Both the position numbers and the translations under genes were made by a program. The notes beneath the pieces were generated by a model. It searched no databases. It saw only the letters and a program-made list of their open reading frames with translations, and was not told the DNA's origin. Shown one piece after another: positions 48,274-60,001 of a stretch of DNA of 64,000 nt; position 1 is the first letter of the stretch; each line of letters opens with the position of its first letter. The stretch is from Mesostigma viride (taxonomy: Eukaryota; Streptophyta; Mesostigmatophyceae; Mesostigmatales; Mesostigmataceae): the NCBI GenBank assembly GCA_009746045.1, contig RPFO01000384.1, positions 347,837-411,836 on the forward strand. The letters run 5' to 3'.

Positions 48274-48811
48274 AGTTGTATGAGAGTGAATGCCACGAAT
48301 TCCGCCATGGTTCTTGCAGGAAGTTGCCTTTATTAATAACAGGAAACACAGACGTAAGTCACGTCACTTCCAAGACTGCACGCAGCACAGACGACAGGGT
48401 CGCAGTGCCAAGAGAACGTGCACGCAAGAACTAGCGTCCTGGTGCGACCAAGTCACACATATAGGTTGTTAGGGACGCGTCCAAGTATTCAGCTGCACTG
48501 TCACAGCTGAACTGTCAATCAATTGATTACACAGACTCTGGCACGCCTTTGGTGCGGAGATCTATCAATTGTCCATACGGCTAGTCCTGTGGACCTATCC
48601 GTACACTACTCAACATCAATTGTCTCATAGGTCCTGGCGCGCTACAGCGCGCCTACCTATCAATTGACCATCAAGTCCTGTACAAGTCCTGTCAACGTCC
48701 TGCGGACTATCAAAGTGACACTTGTACATCCTGTGTCCGTACGCGCCCACAGTGGCGCGCCGGGTACTGTCGGCACAGCCTAGGAAACGTCATAACTTTT
48801 ACGTTCCTTAA
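48274..48811 (-). repeat. 5' LTR of F, left part (split by P1)
   Basis: The first 538 bp (plus-strand order), matching 126-663, up to and including the TTAA target of P1. Confidence 0.93.
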
Positions 48812-51086
48812 GGGGAGGGGACATGCCTAAAGGGCACTTTTCTGGAAACCATACCTATGCATGTGCAAAAAATCCAATGATGATTGGGGACCATAAATAT
48901 GATTAAAAAAAAATTTTCCAGCCACTTGGGGGGGGTACTAGCCCCCACCATACACCGGTAACGCGCTAAAAATAGAAAAAGACGCTATTTTAGTCACATT
49001 TTCCCTAGGACAATGGGCAACCATATTGGGACCAAATTATATATTCCCGCATAGTTCCCCCACTTTTGAGAAATTCTACCTAATTGGGACCAAGAAATAA
49101 GAATGTTTACTCACGTTGATGGATTTCCCGCAAAACAGGTAATTTTTTAATCCAAAAAAAAAAATCAAATCATAAACACATCATATCATGCTCCACCATA
49201 TATTCCCAAATATTACAGGTGGGGGGACATGCAGCCCCAAATTTTCAGGTCATTCTGACGAGCGCAGCTCTAGTTGATGGATTTCCTAGGTAGCCACCTG
49301 TGACGAAGCTAAGGGAGGTTTTTTAGTGTATCTTACACCATAAACACCCCTTTATCCATCCAAACCATGCAAAAACTGGCCAAACCACCTGCTGCCAACC
49401 TCTGCACATACGGTACCTCCTATGTTCAAGGTTTGACGCCATTCTGACAAGAACTGCCCAAGTTACAACCATTCCAAGACGGCCACCCATGTAGACTCTA
49501 CAAGGAAATTAGAGTAACCATTCAGCCACACTAGCACCTCCTTCTTCATCAAGGACATCTGCAAACTGACCAAAGCACACATAATTAACTCTTGCACGCT
49601 GACGGCAACGCATGCTCAACGTGGGGGGTCATTGTGACAAGAACTACTCGTTGATGGGTTTCCTATATGACCACCTAACAAGGCGCTAAGGACCACTCAG
49701 TAAGTTAGTAACCCCACAGTGCCACTTCATATGCCATCCAACATGCACCAAAACCAGGCTGAGTATGTTTACAATGTACGAAGGGGTGGCCACGCACCTC
49801 ATATGTCTTCATCATCCCTCCAGCATGGCCAGCCTTGTAAATATGTTCATAGCCTTGACGATGGTAGCCCTAATATGCCTAAGCAGCATTTCCTATGTTT
49901 CTCCTAGGTTAGAGTGTAAGGTTGATGACAACCAAGCTAATCAACTCAACAACACCTCCTAAACTGTCCTCCCCGGCATGGATGACAAACTGGGACTATG
50001 GAGGGCAAGGAACCAAGTAGGAACATGGTATATATAGCTTGCATGCAGTCATGCATGTCAACCATGGTTGGCTCAGCACATTGTAGTCTTGTCACATCAT
50101 CATAACAAAGGAAAGCTCAAACAACCATTGGTGCAAGCTATCTACATGCAGTCACACAAATGCAATATCTCCAACATCATCATCACTAAAACACTTCCAT
50201 CCCTGCACGATAAAATTCAAAGAAACCATTGGCGGCCCTTCAGCGCATGAGCGCTGTGATGCCGCTGCGAAGAGAGGGTGCGTCACTCTCACACAACAAG
50301 AAGCGTCCATACGCACAACATCCTTGCCGGAACACGTTTTATGAAATGCCTTATACCTTCCCGAAGAGCTATAGGCTGCGACTGAAGCGGCCCTGATCAC
50401 GACATCAACGAAAACAATCTAAAGCTGCCAGGTATTCGACAACACAACGGCAAGCGACGGCGAGATAGCTGGCGGAAACTGCCCAAAAAGAACGCAAAAA
50501 ACCTCGAACGATGAGCTCATAGAAGAAAGCACTGATAGCAGATAACATTCGCGACAAATCTGTACCTCGCCCTCGTAAATCCCTCGCCCAGGCGCGCAAC
50601 AACCGCCGTTCTTCCATGGACAGGTCAGACACGCACTGCGCAGGTCTGAACAATTACTTACCGATTATGGCCGAAAATCTGGCAAAAAGCACCAGCTCGG
50701 TTTAGAATTCGATGCAAAGGGTATTAACGCCTGCTTCACGGTCAAAACAACCCTAAAAACCGCGATTTTACTGCCGCTATCATGAATTCTATTTTATTCC
50801 GCGCGACCAAAAAATTCAGATTACCCCCCATGCCGATGGCATTAAAAAACAACAGCGATATTGTAAACCAGCTGATTTCCGCCACAAACTAACATCATAA
50901 ACTCATCGTCTTTTAGATTCGAGTAAAATTTTTGCATTTCGCCTGCCCTAGTGTGGTAGTTTCGCCTGAACGCAGTCGCCATGGCCACTTCCGCAAGGGG
51001 TGCGCGCACCGTGCACGTGAAATTTATGACCTTCGGTTCCGGCGCGAATTTTTTGGCGCCAAAAAATTCGGGCATGTCCCGTCCCC
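48812..51086. mobile_element. P1: TTAA-flanked DNA transposon in the F 5' LTR
   Basis: 2275 bp between TTAA copies at 48808-48811 and 51087-51090. Terminal inverted repeats of 16 bp with one mismatch: GGGGAGGGGACATGCC on the left, GGGGACGGGACATGCC reading in from the right. Removing P1 gives a 616-bp LTR equal to the intact copy. The interior is A/T-rich with diverged internal repeats (gttgatgg-tttcc blocks at about 49118, 49274 and 49651). The only ORFs are short (82 and 96 aa on the minus strand near 50405-51132) without a DDD/DDE transposase motif, so it is non-autonomous. TTAA suggests piggyBac-type mobilisation, though the G-rich end is unlike P2. Confidence 0.85.
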
Positions 51087-51090
51087 TTAA

Positions 51091-51168
51091 CCAAATGAGG
51101 CGTTCAAGGTGCCGCTGGAAAGAGCGTAACAATCTCTATCCATCTAACGTAAATCCTTTACGTTAACT
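51091..51168 (-). repeat. 5' LTR of F, right part
   Basis: The last 78 bp, matching 664-741; followed by the TSD gatgg. Confidence 0.92.
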
Positions 51169-52664
51169 GATGGCGTCCACCTCGTCCTCACGCTCTCCCG
51201 TAGACTCTGGATGGTGCTCTATAGGCGCCGGAGCGTCCACCCTGCCTTGAACGGCACTCTCCTTGTACAACTTTTGATCCCGATGAAAGAGATTAGTTAG
51301 ACTTAAGGTTCCAGGATGAAGGGACTCGGACATAGTATGTACATGACCTCGTTGAACCGCTTCTCGACCAGGTAAGGTCCCATGAATAGTGGTCGCAACT
51401 TGGTTTTGAGGCCTTCTTCGAATTTCTCTCGGAAGCGCCCCACGAGCGTGGACCCTCCAGCAACACCAGATCACCCTCCTTGATCTCTGGAGTCCGTGAG
51501 TCCCTGGCTGCCAGGGTCCGCGCTGTGTGTACTTGTCTCGAGCCTTGGTGTACCCGGCGATGGCACAATCTGACATCATGGGCCAGTCGCAGGTTCTCCA
51601 ACAGCTCCCGCACCCCTGCATCGGAGTTCCGTAGAACCGGCTGCTCCAACAGCCTGGGTGCTAGTCAGAAGGTCGGCCGGAGTGAGAGGGTGCTGACCCG
51701 TGTCCAGAAAGAACGGGGTATACCCATGTGCGGCGATAGGAGAATTGTTGAGGGCAAATTCCACCATCGGCACAATCTCATACCACTGAGTCGCCTCCAC
51801 CCCTATCCACGTACTGTAATGACGCAGACTCTCCTGCACCACACGGTTAAGTCGCTCCACCAGATGTGAAGTCGAACTGTGGTAGGCGGTGCCGAGCGTT
51901 ATCTTGGTACCAAGGGCAGAGAAGAAACTCTGCCAGTTCAACTTGGATGTGAACAACTTGTCCTTATCGCCAATGAACTGGCAACTCATTCCGTGGAACC
52001 GGAAGACATTGTTCAGGTAAAGCTTGGCACATGCCTCAGCCGTGAGGTTCCGAGGACACGGCAGTAAGTGACAGCGCCGTGTCATCCGGTCTAGAATGAC
52101 CAGAAGTTGCTCATTACCTGCCTTGGTCAACGCGAACGGTCCCACAAAGTCCATCATGACGAGCTGTCCCAAGGGCGCACAGGGTCCGTGATGACTAGGG
52201 GGATGGCAGCTGCATGACCCAGTGTTCCTAGGCTTCATGACCTGGCATGATCTGCAGGTACTGACGTATTCCTCAGCATCGCGCCGCATACCTTTTCAAT
52301 AGAAAGTTCGCTTAAGTAAATCAACAAGACGTTGGGTACCGCGGTGACCGCTATGCTGCTCGTACGCGTGAAGCTCATGGAACAAGGCAGATCGGCAGAT
52401 GAGGGGCACGTATAGCCGCCACGTGTCAGTTCGAACCTGTACGTGTAGAAAACCCATCTGAAACTTACACGGGAGGCCGTCCATCATCTGAGGATGGGAC
52501 GCTATGGCTTCCCGTGCAGTAGGCTCGGTGATGGTGAATCGGCTGATCGCCCTTTCCAGATCGGACTCGACTGTAGCTACGCTGACAGTTGAGATGAGCA
52601 GCAAACAAGTCGATGGACTCACCAATAGGGACCAAGGGGTGGTAAACCCCGCTAGAGGGCGCAA
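51169..52664 (-). pseudogene. Element D integrase, broken
   Basis: Pieces in several frames: 52296-52664 (linker and first half of the zinc finger, EQHSGHRGTQRLVDLL), 51576-52289 (CRSCQVM, MMDFVGPF, IGDKDKLF, VERLNR), then 51163-51649 (C-terminal part, PAPIEHHPESTGERED). A TGA replaces the Trp codon of the YYW motif between the first two pieces (about 52293-52295), and further shifts follow. The chromodomain continues at 125-1 beyond F. Confidence 0.85.
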
Positions 52665-55400
52665 AATGGCTCAAAGGAAGAGCCGACCTGCCCTCCCGAG
52701 CTACCGAGCTAGACCCCTCCCCCCCAAGGGGGATCCAAGCGTCCTCGCGCACTACCTCACTGGCCCAATCCACACCGGTGCATGGCAAAGAGCGAGCGAT
52801 AGGTCGGCGAGTCCGGTGGTGCCCCGTAAGGTTCGACGGGGCCCAATAGGGGCACCTCCACCGCGGCTAGAACGTCCAAGGTGTCGTGGAACCAATAATC
52901 GGACCTACGAGACAGGGCATCTGGAACGACATTGTCCTCACCCTTCACATACTGAATGCGGAAGGGCTCAAACTGGGACAAATACTCCAGCCACCGCGCT
53001 TGTCTGGGAACTAGCGTGGGTTGTGTGAGCAGGTGAGTGAGAGGACGATGATCTTCTGATCAGGCACTCCGCAAAGGTGAAAACCTTTGCGTTCAGTGCC
53101 GGGCCGCGGAAAACGCGGAAAACGCGATCTGCAAATGAATCCGACCGGAATCGAACTGGGGACCTCTCGCACCAATTTTGCTGACTATAGGACGGACGTC
53201 TCCGGTTACCATGGCATCGCCAACTTACACCTACAGTCATCCGCAAAAGTTCTCCTGTCCGGGGAGTGATGCAAGCCTTTCGGATTTGGTACTAGATAAA
53301 TCACTCGAGATCTGTGTGTAGGAGTACTACACACATGTCTGCACGCGAGACTTGTTCAGTCTCGCACCGTGAGACGGGCTGAACACGGCTGAATCCTTCT
53401 TTAGAAGGGGGCGTAGCCGGTACTAACGAAATCAGCCAAGCGATGATCTGTCTGAATGACAAGTCGGTACGGATCCTCCTCGATCGCTAGGATGCATGAC
53501 AGATGGAGACATCAAACTGTGCTCCTAGAAGGAGGTGGCGCCACGTATAGCAGCAGTAAACCACCGCGAGTAGTCAGTTCCTGCTGGTGTACCGGATAAT
53601 TGCGCTCCGCCGCTATCATCGTCCGCGAGATGTACTCGATAGGCTGAAGGCCATTACCGAAGCTAGTCCTGCATCAACACGCCTCCTATCGCCACCTTGC
53701 TGGCATCCGACGCAACCAGTGACGTACCCCCGAGAGGGGTCCGGTAGGGCCAGGACTGGAGCGGTGAGAAGCCGCTCTTTAAGGCACGCGAACGCGCCCT
53801 GGCACTCAACTGTCCAGGCCCAAGTGGTTTCCTTATAATCTTCAACAGATTGCATGTTGAGAGGAGCAGCCAGGGTGGCAAAGCGAGGAATGAAGCGATG
53901 ATAGTAAGATGCCATGCCAACTAGAAAGCTGCGTATCTGACTAACGTTGGTCGGGACAGGCCAAGTCTGGACTGACTGGACCTTCTCGGGGTCGGTAGCG
54001 ACCCCTTGTGCAGATAGCACATGTCCCAGGAAAGGTACACTGCGCCCCGACCGAATCTTGGCACGGCGTTCGGACAACTGATTGTCCCACATGATGACCC
54101 AAGACCGCCGCTACATCCTCTATAATAAGTGGTCTGCGAATGAACGCGAATAGACGAGAATGTCATCCAAGTACACGGCGACACACGTGCGCTTGTAAGG
54201 CGCGACAGGAACGTCTGTGTCTTTAACGCCTGGATCCCGAAGATCTTGAGACACCTGCGGTAGCCTTGTATAGTACCCATGACTGGGCGAAAGATGTGGT
54301 TCATCAACATCTGGAACTAGGACGCTGGTGAATTGCACAGTCCCATGGCCGCCACCTTGAACTGGAAGTGGCCATACGGCGTGGCGAACGCTGTCTTGTG
54401 ACAATCTTCTGGCGCAATGCGCAGCTGCCAAAACCCATCCGCACAGTCAAGTACCGTGAAACAGGTGGCTCCCTGCACCTTGGCGAAGATGTCGTCGATC
54501 CGGGGCAACGGATACTTGGATTTAACCGTAATCGCATTGATCTTGCGATAATCCGTCACCAGCCGCCACTTACCATTCGGCTTGGGGACGAGAAGGACCC
54601 CAGCCGAATACGGCTGACTGTTGCTCTGCTCAATCAGGCCAGACTCCAATAATGAAATCAGAATCTTCTTTAGTTTGGCCAACTCAGACCGGCCCATCCG
54701 GTACATAGGCGACGTGGTTGGGCCCGCGCCTTCCTTCAGCTGGATCCGGTGTAAAACGGGGCATTGAAGCTGGAGGAAAGGTGGGGTTCTTATCTGCAAA
54801 AACCTCAGAGAACCGATCTAAGACCTGACTGTACGCCTTACCCTCATCGTCGGTGAAATCTGCACAAAGAGAGTTAACCTCTACTACGGCCCGCATGCAG
54901 ATCGTCGGGCCTAATAGCATAAAAATAATCACCCTTGCGAAGTATAGGCGGCGAACCTCCTTCTTGGAACAGAAGATTTTCGCCGCTGGACGCATGGGAC
55001 GCGCGCGCGCCGGCTCTGATCGATCCGCTACGGTGATCCCGTTGGCAGCAAAATGGCGCTCGGGTCCCCACGAGAAGCCGTCGGCAAACCAGACTACACC
55101 CGTGCGATATTGAATCTGCACGTCGTGTTCCCGGTGCCAATCGATACCTAGAATGATATATCCGCGGCCTCTAGGGGTGCTACTGTCGCTTGAACCTGCA
55201 ACGATCGTCCCTGCACTGATAGTGGTAAATCCACGCGCCCAGGAGAAGGGCGCTTGCGACCGTCGGAGTAGCGCACTAAGATCTGATGCGTGTGAGGGGT
55301 TGGGAGTAAACCCAAGCGCTGGACTAGCACATCACTAATAAAAGTGACCGCCGCCCCACTATCTACTAACACTCGGACGGACAGAACCTCGGACTCACGA
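52665..55400 (-). pseudogene. Element D protease-RT-RNase H, broken
   Basis: Protease LVDSGAAVTFIS (about 55350), RT pieces at 54317-54799 (MGRSELAKLKKIL, LDCADGFWQL), 53921-54310 and 54120-54431 (VYLDDILVYS) and 53616-54092 (SGRSVPFLGHVL), RNase H pieces to 52757 (YVKGEDNVVPDALSRR). Each piece matches A and E but the frame changes at least five times, so no full protein is made. The RNase H motif TDHRPLTHLL is cut by the 386-bp insert at 53055-53440. A G-run at 52713-52731 matches the central tract of E. Confidence 0.87.
53055..53440. mobile_element. 386-bp insertion of unknown class in D RNase H
   Basis: Flanked by an exact 9-bp duplication cgatgatct (53046-53054, 53441-53449); removal restores the RNase H frame (TDHRPL). 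The left end holds a long hairpin (about 53062-53099: GGCACT.CGCAAAGG against CCTTTGCG..AGTGCC). The minus strand contains AGTTCGATTCC, a B-box-like pol III motif, and an A-box-like stretch upstream, but no foldable tRNA. No terminal inverted repeat longer than about 6 bp. It may be a SINE or a small Mutator-type element (9-bp duplication). Confidence 0.7.
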
Positions 55401-55612
55401 ATGAACGGGTCTGCGCCGAACGAGTGACCGGTACCAAGCCAGAAAATAAATATAATGATCGAGGGTTGACATCACCAGAGGACTCGCCGCTGACCGCGTT
55501 GTGATTACAGGGTAGACTAAACTCGCCCAACTCAGGTGAAATCAACTCTCCCTCCTCCCGTAGGGGCAAGGGGACTGCGGAGGCAGCCTTGGGCCCCGGC
55601 AGGAGACCTCCA

Positions 55613-57056
55613 CTATCCTGCGGGCCTACTCTTCCCCCTCCTGCGTGTCCTCTCCCTCCTCCTCCTCCAAATCCGTAATACTGAAACGGATGGTGGGATC
55701 CGGCCGCGGCGCCGTCTGGGGTGTAACCCCCTGGGTGGGCGCCGGCGTATCCGGCGACTCCTGGAAGGACAGACAGGGCCAGCTGAGTCGTTCAGGGCCT
55801 GAATGGCCTTCTGGAGTTGGCTCTGTGGCGCGCGCGGCTGCTGAAACCGTTGTGGCTGTTGAGATGCCTGCCGCAAGGTCTGGCTGTGGCCTGCTGCTGA
55901 CGCGCGCCTCCGACCCCGTCCGAACTGAGGGCGTGGCCCATAGGCAGGCGGAGGGGCAGGGCGGTTGAGGGGAACTCCTGTCAAGTCCGGACACTCGCGT
56001 TTCAGGTGACCCTCCTGATTGCAGTTGAAACACCACGAGGTGAGTCACATGAATTTGGTTAACCACAACCGAAGGAAGCTCTACACCCAACTCCTCTACC
56101 AGCTCCCATGAGTTGGTGCGGATAGCGTTGAATTAACACAATTGGCAACCGCCTTTGGAGGGGCGATTGGGGGAATCGTGTGAGCGACCTGCATCAGGTA
56201 GCCCTTGATCTCCTGAAGATCGTAGTCCACCCACTTCTTCTGAGCGAAGAAGCGATGAACCTCGGTCTGAAGCTCTGGGCGTAGACCCTTAACAAAGAAC
56301 CGCGCCTTGGTTTCCGCGGAGCCCAGATCCGGTACCCGCAATGCGCGCACGTCAAACTCTGCGGAATACTCCTGCAGGTTTTTAGTGCCCTGCTTGAGAG
56401 CAGCGAACTCGGCGCGATCCAGCTTATCCTGATTGGGAGCAATGTACCGCCGCCGAATCCTGGTGAACAGATCCTGGAGATCCCTGATTGGGGCCTGAGC
56501 CAGTGTCTCCTCCCTCTCTAGCACGTTGCGTACCGTCTGATGAAGGGCTAATGCTAATACCAGCTCTACGACCATCCGTGGAGCAAGGACCTGCTTATTG
56601 TATTCCTGCCATATCCGCAAATAGCTGCTGACTGCAGTTTCCCATGCCTCAATCTGACTGGGAGTAGGCGTGGGTGGGAAGGCGGGAATATCCTTGTTGA
56701 GGTTGGGAAGGGGCGGTGGCTTGCCTATGCGAGAATGCCCAGCCCCCGGGGACTCCGGGGATACCGCCTGATTAGCGGTTGCATAACCACCCATATCTCC
56801 TACGCTGGCGCGACGGTGAGCTACTGCAGCGGGATGATCGCTAGTGTCCCGGGTCCGCGAGCTCGTAGCTGGAACGCTTAGGGAGCCGGTGACGTCAGAA
56901 GGGTGACCGGCCCCCGACGGGCCTAAGGGGCGCCCGAGGCGACTCTCGGCGGCCGCGACCTGCACTGGTGTCGCGTTTGCGTGCCATATCATCCTGGACT
57001 GGTCATTACCGCTACTTGGAATGCATCCACTATCAGCAGTAATCATGTGTGTGATA
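55613..57056 (-). pseudogene. Element D gag, main part, broken
   Basis: The capsid-like region reads 56096-57046 (DRAEFAALKQGTKNLQEYS). The knuckle CFNCNQEGHLKREC reads at about 55990-56035 and the Pro/Gln-rich tail at 55613-55984, with a frame change between capsid and knuckle. The ATG at 57046 is internal; the N-terminus is at 58049-58359 beyond a 992-bp insert. Confidence 0.8.
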
Positions 57057-58048
57057 TGCCACCTTTAAAATGAGAATGTAAGGTGCAGTCCTTTACGGCA
57101 CCGCCACCTTCATGACAGGCAATCCGGCCCAATCAGCCGATTCTTGAGACAATGCTTTATCATCAAAGCAACCAAAAGACCTTTCAATTCCAATGAGATA
57201 CATGACGAATTACAAAGACTGTCGAGTTGTAATATTGTAGTTATAAGAGCAGCTGTGAGGCCCCTTGGGTGACGCCACTGCAGGCCCCTTGTGGCGGCAG
57301 TGCGCGTGTGTTCCCGACCTAGTTCCTACTGGCACGCATGCCAACGCCCAACGACGACCAGGGTTGCCCGAAGGCCCTGTCCCTTGTCTCGTTCTCAGTC
57401 TTACACACATTCTTAACAAAACCAATACATTGTCGTATCCGTCAGTCCATCCTCATGGCAACTGACTGCATGCAACCACTCACGGGGGCTGCATGCTCCG
57501 GGCTGCTCGAACTATTTCACCCCATGAAGACAACAAACCAGTTGTAAGGGAGAGAAACGGACGAACAACGACCACCATGGTTCGTTGCTCATCCTTAGAA
57601 CTATACTGCTCAAAGCTCAAGCCTGGCGGCTGGCGCCACTAGCGCCACTTTAGACATCAGCCAATCATAACATTGTCTAATTTCCGACAAGCTAAACTTC
57701 AAGCTTTATCTGTCAAGCGAACACAAATATATACAAGGGCAAATCTATCGGCCATGCCAGGCACCGCCTGGGGCTTCCTTGCATTTGTGTCTGGTGTCCC
57801 ACGTTGAAATCCTGAAATTGCACAGCTGCTCAGCGCCTCGCCAGCTTGCTGTGTACCAGCATTCGGCAAACTGCCCTTGTGACGAATGTCAGTGAAATTC
57901 AGGTCCGCCCAAAAGTTCCGTCAGCAAATTCAGCGGACTTGGCGCGAAAGTACAACTGAGATCCGCGGCGTCAGTATACCGGGCCGCGGTATAGCAACCC
58001 GCACAAGGCTGCGGACGTCAGAATTACGCCAAAATCTGAATTGCGGAC
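57057..58048. mobile_element. 992-bp insertion of unknown class in D gag
   Basis: Flanked by a 6-bp duplication gtgata (57051-57056, 58049-58054). Removing it leaves the gag frame in register (315 bases, 105 codons, from the ATG at 58359 to the ATG at 57046). The ends (tgccacc ... ttgcggac) show no inverted repeat and no TG...CA, and no ORF of note lies inside. It could be a solo LTR of an unusual family or a non-autonomous element. Confidence 0.6.
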
Positions 58049-58359
58049 GTGATAGATCACGGACGCGACACGGGGTCCCGCCACCACGTCACTGGAGATG
58101 CGGTTGCCGGAGGAGCAGGAAGCTCCACTGACAGCGACGGGCGAACACCTGTCCCTGACCCTTGTGCCCCTACATCTGCCGCGACCGCTGCTTGAGCCTG
58201 TTCTATACGGCTAAGTTACTGAGCGATAGCCGCGGCCATAGCCTGTTGTGCCGGGGACAATACGGCCGGTTCTAACCGACGTCGTGCCGTGCCCTGCTCG
58301 GGTGTCAGCTGAAAAGGAGCCTCATCATTGGTCTCCGAAAACGTTTCGTTGTCCCCCAT
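58049..58359 (-). pseudogene. Element D gag, N-terminal part
   Basis: Starts ATG at 58359 (MGDNETFSETNDEAPFQLTP). Two in-frame stops, TAA at 58216-58218 and TGA at 58057-58059, interrupt an otherwise continuous frame into 57046. Both fit CAA/CAG or CGA codons changed by C-to-T. Confidence 0.65.
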
Positions 58360-58556
58360 CGTATTACCGGTTTAAGTTTTGAAAATAATATTAACGGCAA
58401 TAAAGCAACCACCTGATTGGTGGTAAGATGGGCTGCGGATGCGATACCCTGAACTAGTCCTGTCTACCCCTACAACAATGTCCTAGCTGTTGTTGGCTCC
58501 ACCCCGGTCCGTGGAACTGAGGGGCGGTGATGTAGAGATTTTGGATAGAAACTATA
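58360..58556 (-). other. Element D spacer between accessory ORF and gag
   Basis: No ORF; corresponds to 16107-16197 in E. Confidence 0.4.
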
Positions 58557-59144
58557 CTATAGGAACGCCACTCTCCCGAACGGGAGTGGTGAGGGGAACA
58601 AAACCACTTGCCTGAGGAGACGAGGCAGCGGTGGGGTGAAGTACAGTATACCACTAGCCCTGGGAAGAGGGGCGGAAGTGGCGGCAGGACAATCAGACAA
58701 ACCCGCCAAAGGAACAGCAGAGGTGGGGGAGATCACACTGGAGATGGTGGAAGATGAAGGGAGGGGTGGGGGTAGAGCCAACCGGTCGCCCTGAGTGGAA
58801 ACCAAAGTACACCTGCGAATGAAGGCGTCTGAACTACGTAAATCCGCGAATCCCTTGAACTTTGCCCCCTGGTATCCCTGAATAGACTCCTCACACTCTT
58901 CCCACGTATAGTATATCCCTACTGCCCGCCCCCTGGCCACTGCGTAGTACCTTTTTCTTGACCTGGTGGGTTGATTGCCCCTCACGTGTAACCCTAGCCC
59001 CCTACTGATTGTAGTGTTGCGAAGGATATATTGCTCTGCTGCCTCTAGGCTCTGGAAATCCTGAGACAGGAATAGGTCTGGGTGCTCGGGAGCCTGATTT
59101 TTGGCAAAGCAATAGCATCCCACGGGTAAAAGATACCCCGCCAC
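58557..59144 (-). CDS. D accessory protein with RNase H1/caulimovirus-VI hybrid-binding domain
   Basis: 195 codons with an ATG at 59144. Residues about 64-110 carry the domain clearly: KRYYAVARGRAVGIYYTWEE, then GYQGAKFKGFADLRSSDAFI. The pattern YYAV.RGR..GIY.TW.EC....GY.GAKFK.F is closer to RNase H1 and caulimovirus P6 proteins than the E copy is. The tail is Pro/Ser-rich. The frame is still open although the rest of D is broken, which may be chance or later decay. It sits upstream of gag as in E. Confidence 0.8.
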   Translation of the reverse strand: MAGYLLPVGCYCFAKNQAPEHPDLFLSQDFQSLEAAEQYILRNTTISRGLGLHVRGNQPTRSRKRYYAVARGRAVGIYYTWEECEESIQGYQGAKFKGFADLRSSDAFIRRCTLVSTQGDRLALPPPLPSSSTISSVISPTSAVPLAGLSDCPAATSAPLPRASGILYFTPPLPRLLRQVVLFPSPLPFGRVAFL

Positions 59145-59988
59145 CTACCTTCTGCGTGATAGGGAGGTGGCATGTTGCATTATTATTAAATAAAAATGTT
59201 ATTAATTAAGTTAAGTGGGCTGAATGCCAATATGTTTTCAAGACCTTGGATCACCGATGAAATCAATAAGAAAAAGGGGTAGAATCTCCTAAATTATTAT
59301 ATGCTGGTTTTCCTTGAAATGCTATCCCCAGTTGGATAAGAAAATTTCGGCATTACGACGCCTAGGGCATCAAGCACTGTCGAAAATTTTGAACAGGGTA
59401 GCTGACCGGAGCGGATCGCTCCACAGGATATGTAAAAAAAAAATGCAGCAAGAAAAATGCCGGAAAGCAGTAAATAAGTGCACTTTGCTGGAATGCGATG
59501 AAACCTAGGTGAGCGCAGGAAAGCGAAAACTGATCATGCCAGTTTTGACTAGACTAAATGCTACCGCTGATTATACGGCACACACATCTAAAAAGGGCAG
59601 CCTGGAATGGCCACCCCCCTCGCAACAACACATGCATCGACACCAGAATGTCCCATTCGCGAAGGTACAAGTCACTGACCTCTGATCTAGGTAAAATGCC
59701 CCTACTAGTCCCGCCCCTACAATCCCCGTTTACCTGCGTCCGGGGCTCCTGTGGCTGATTGCCTCAGAAGCCACGTCCATAATAGCCGGTGTTGGAGAAC
59801 TAGGCGGTGTCGAAGCAGGAGGCGTCATTCCCTGGATTCTACGCCAGTGACCCCACCCCCCCGTATAGGCAACGGTATAGAGGTTGGAGGACCCCTCTAC
59901 CGTTGTTGAATGCCGATGATGGTAGCTGCTACCTACGCCTGTAACCTCGCTCAGGCCTGACTGGCCTAGCAATGACTCAGGTGCCAAA
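59145..59988 (-). other. Element D leader
   Basis: 844 bp between the primer site and the accessory ORF, longer than E's 515 bp; A/T-rich with an A-run near 59434. An ORF (59730-60041, 103 codons, ATG in the LTR) crosses the primer site. Possibly holds another old insertion, but I see no duplication. Confidence 0.4.
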
Positions 59989-60000
59989 CCTCCGAGTCCA
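59989..60000 (-). other. Primer-binding site of D
   Basis: The minus strand reads TGGACTCGGAGG, identical to A and E. It fixes the inner edge of D's 5' LTR at about 60002. Confidence 0.8.
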
Positions 60001-60001
60001 G

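Larger units (their letters stand above)
126..51168 (-). mobile_element. Element F: copia-like LTR retrotransposon, host of A, E and P1
   Basis: The 616-bp LTRs are at 126-741 (3' LTR) and 48274-48811 plus 51091-51168 (5' LTR, split by P1). They are flanked by the 5-bp TSD gatgg. Without inserts F is about 7.0 kb. Order in the sense direction: 5' LTR, ORF0, gag, pol (integrase, protease, RT), 3' LTR. It sits in the chromodomain of D. The RNase H domain is missing, so F may depend on proteins of a relative such as X. I noticed no difference between the two LTRs. Confidence 0.93.

Noticed and set aside
53130-53225. A tRNA gene on the minus strand
   Set aside because: Only the B-box-like T-loop is good; the T stem has mismatches and no acceptor or anticodon stem folds.
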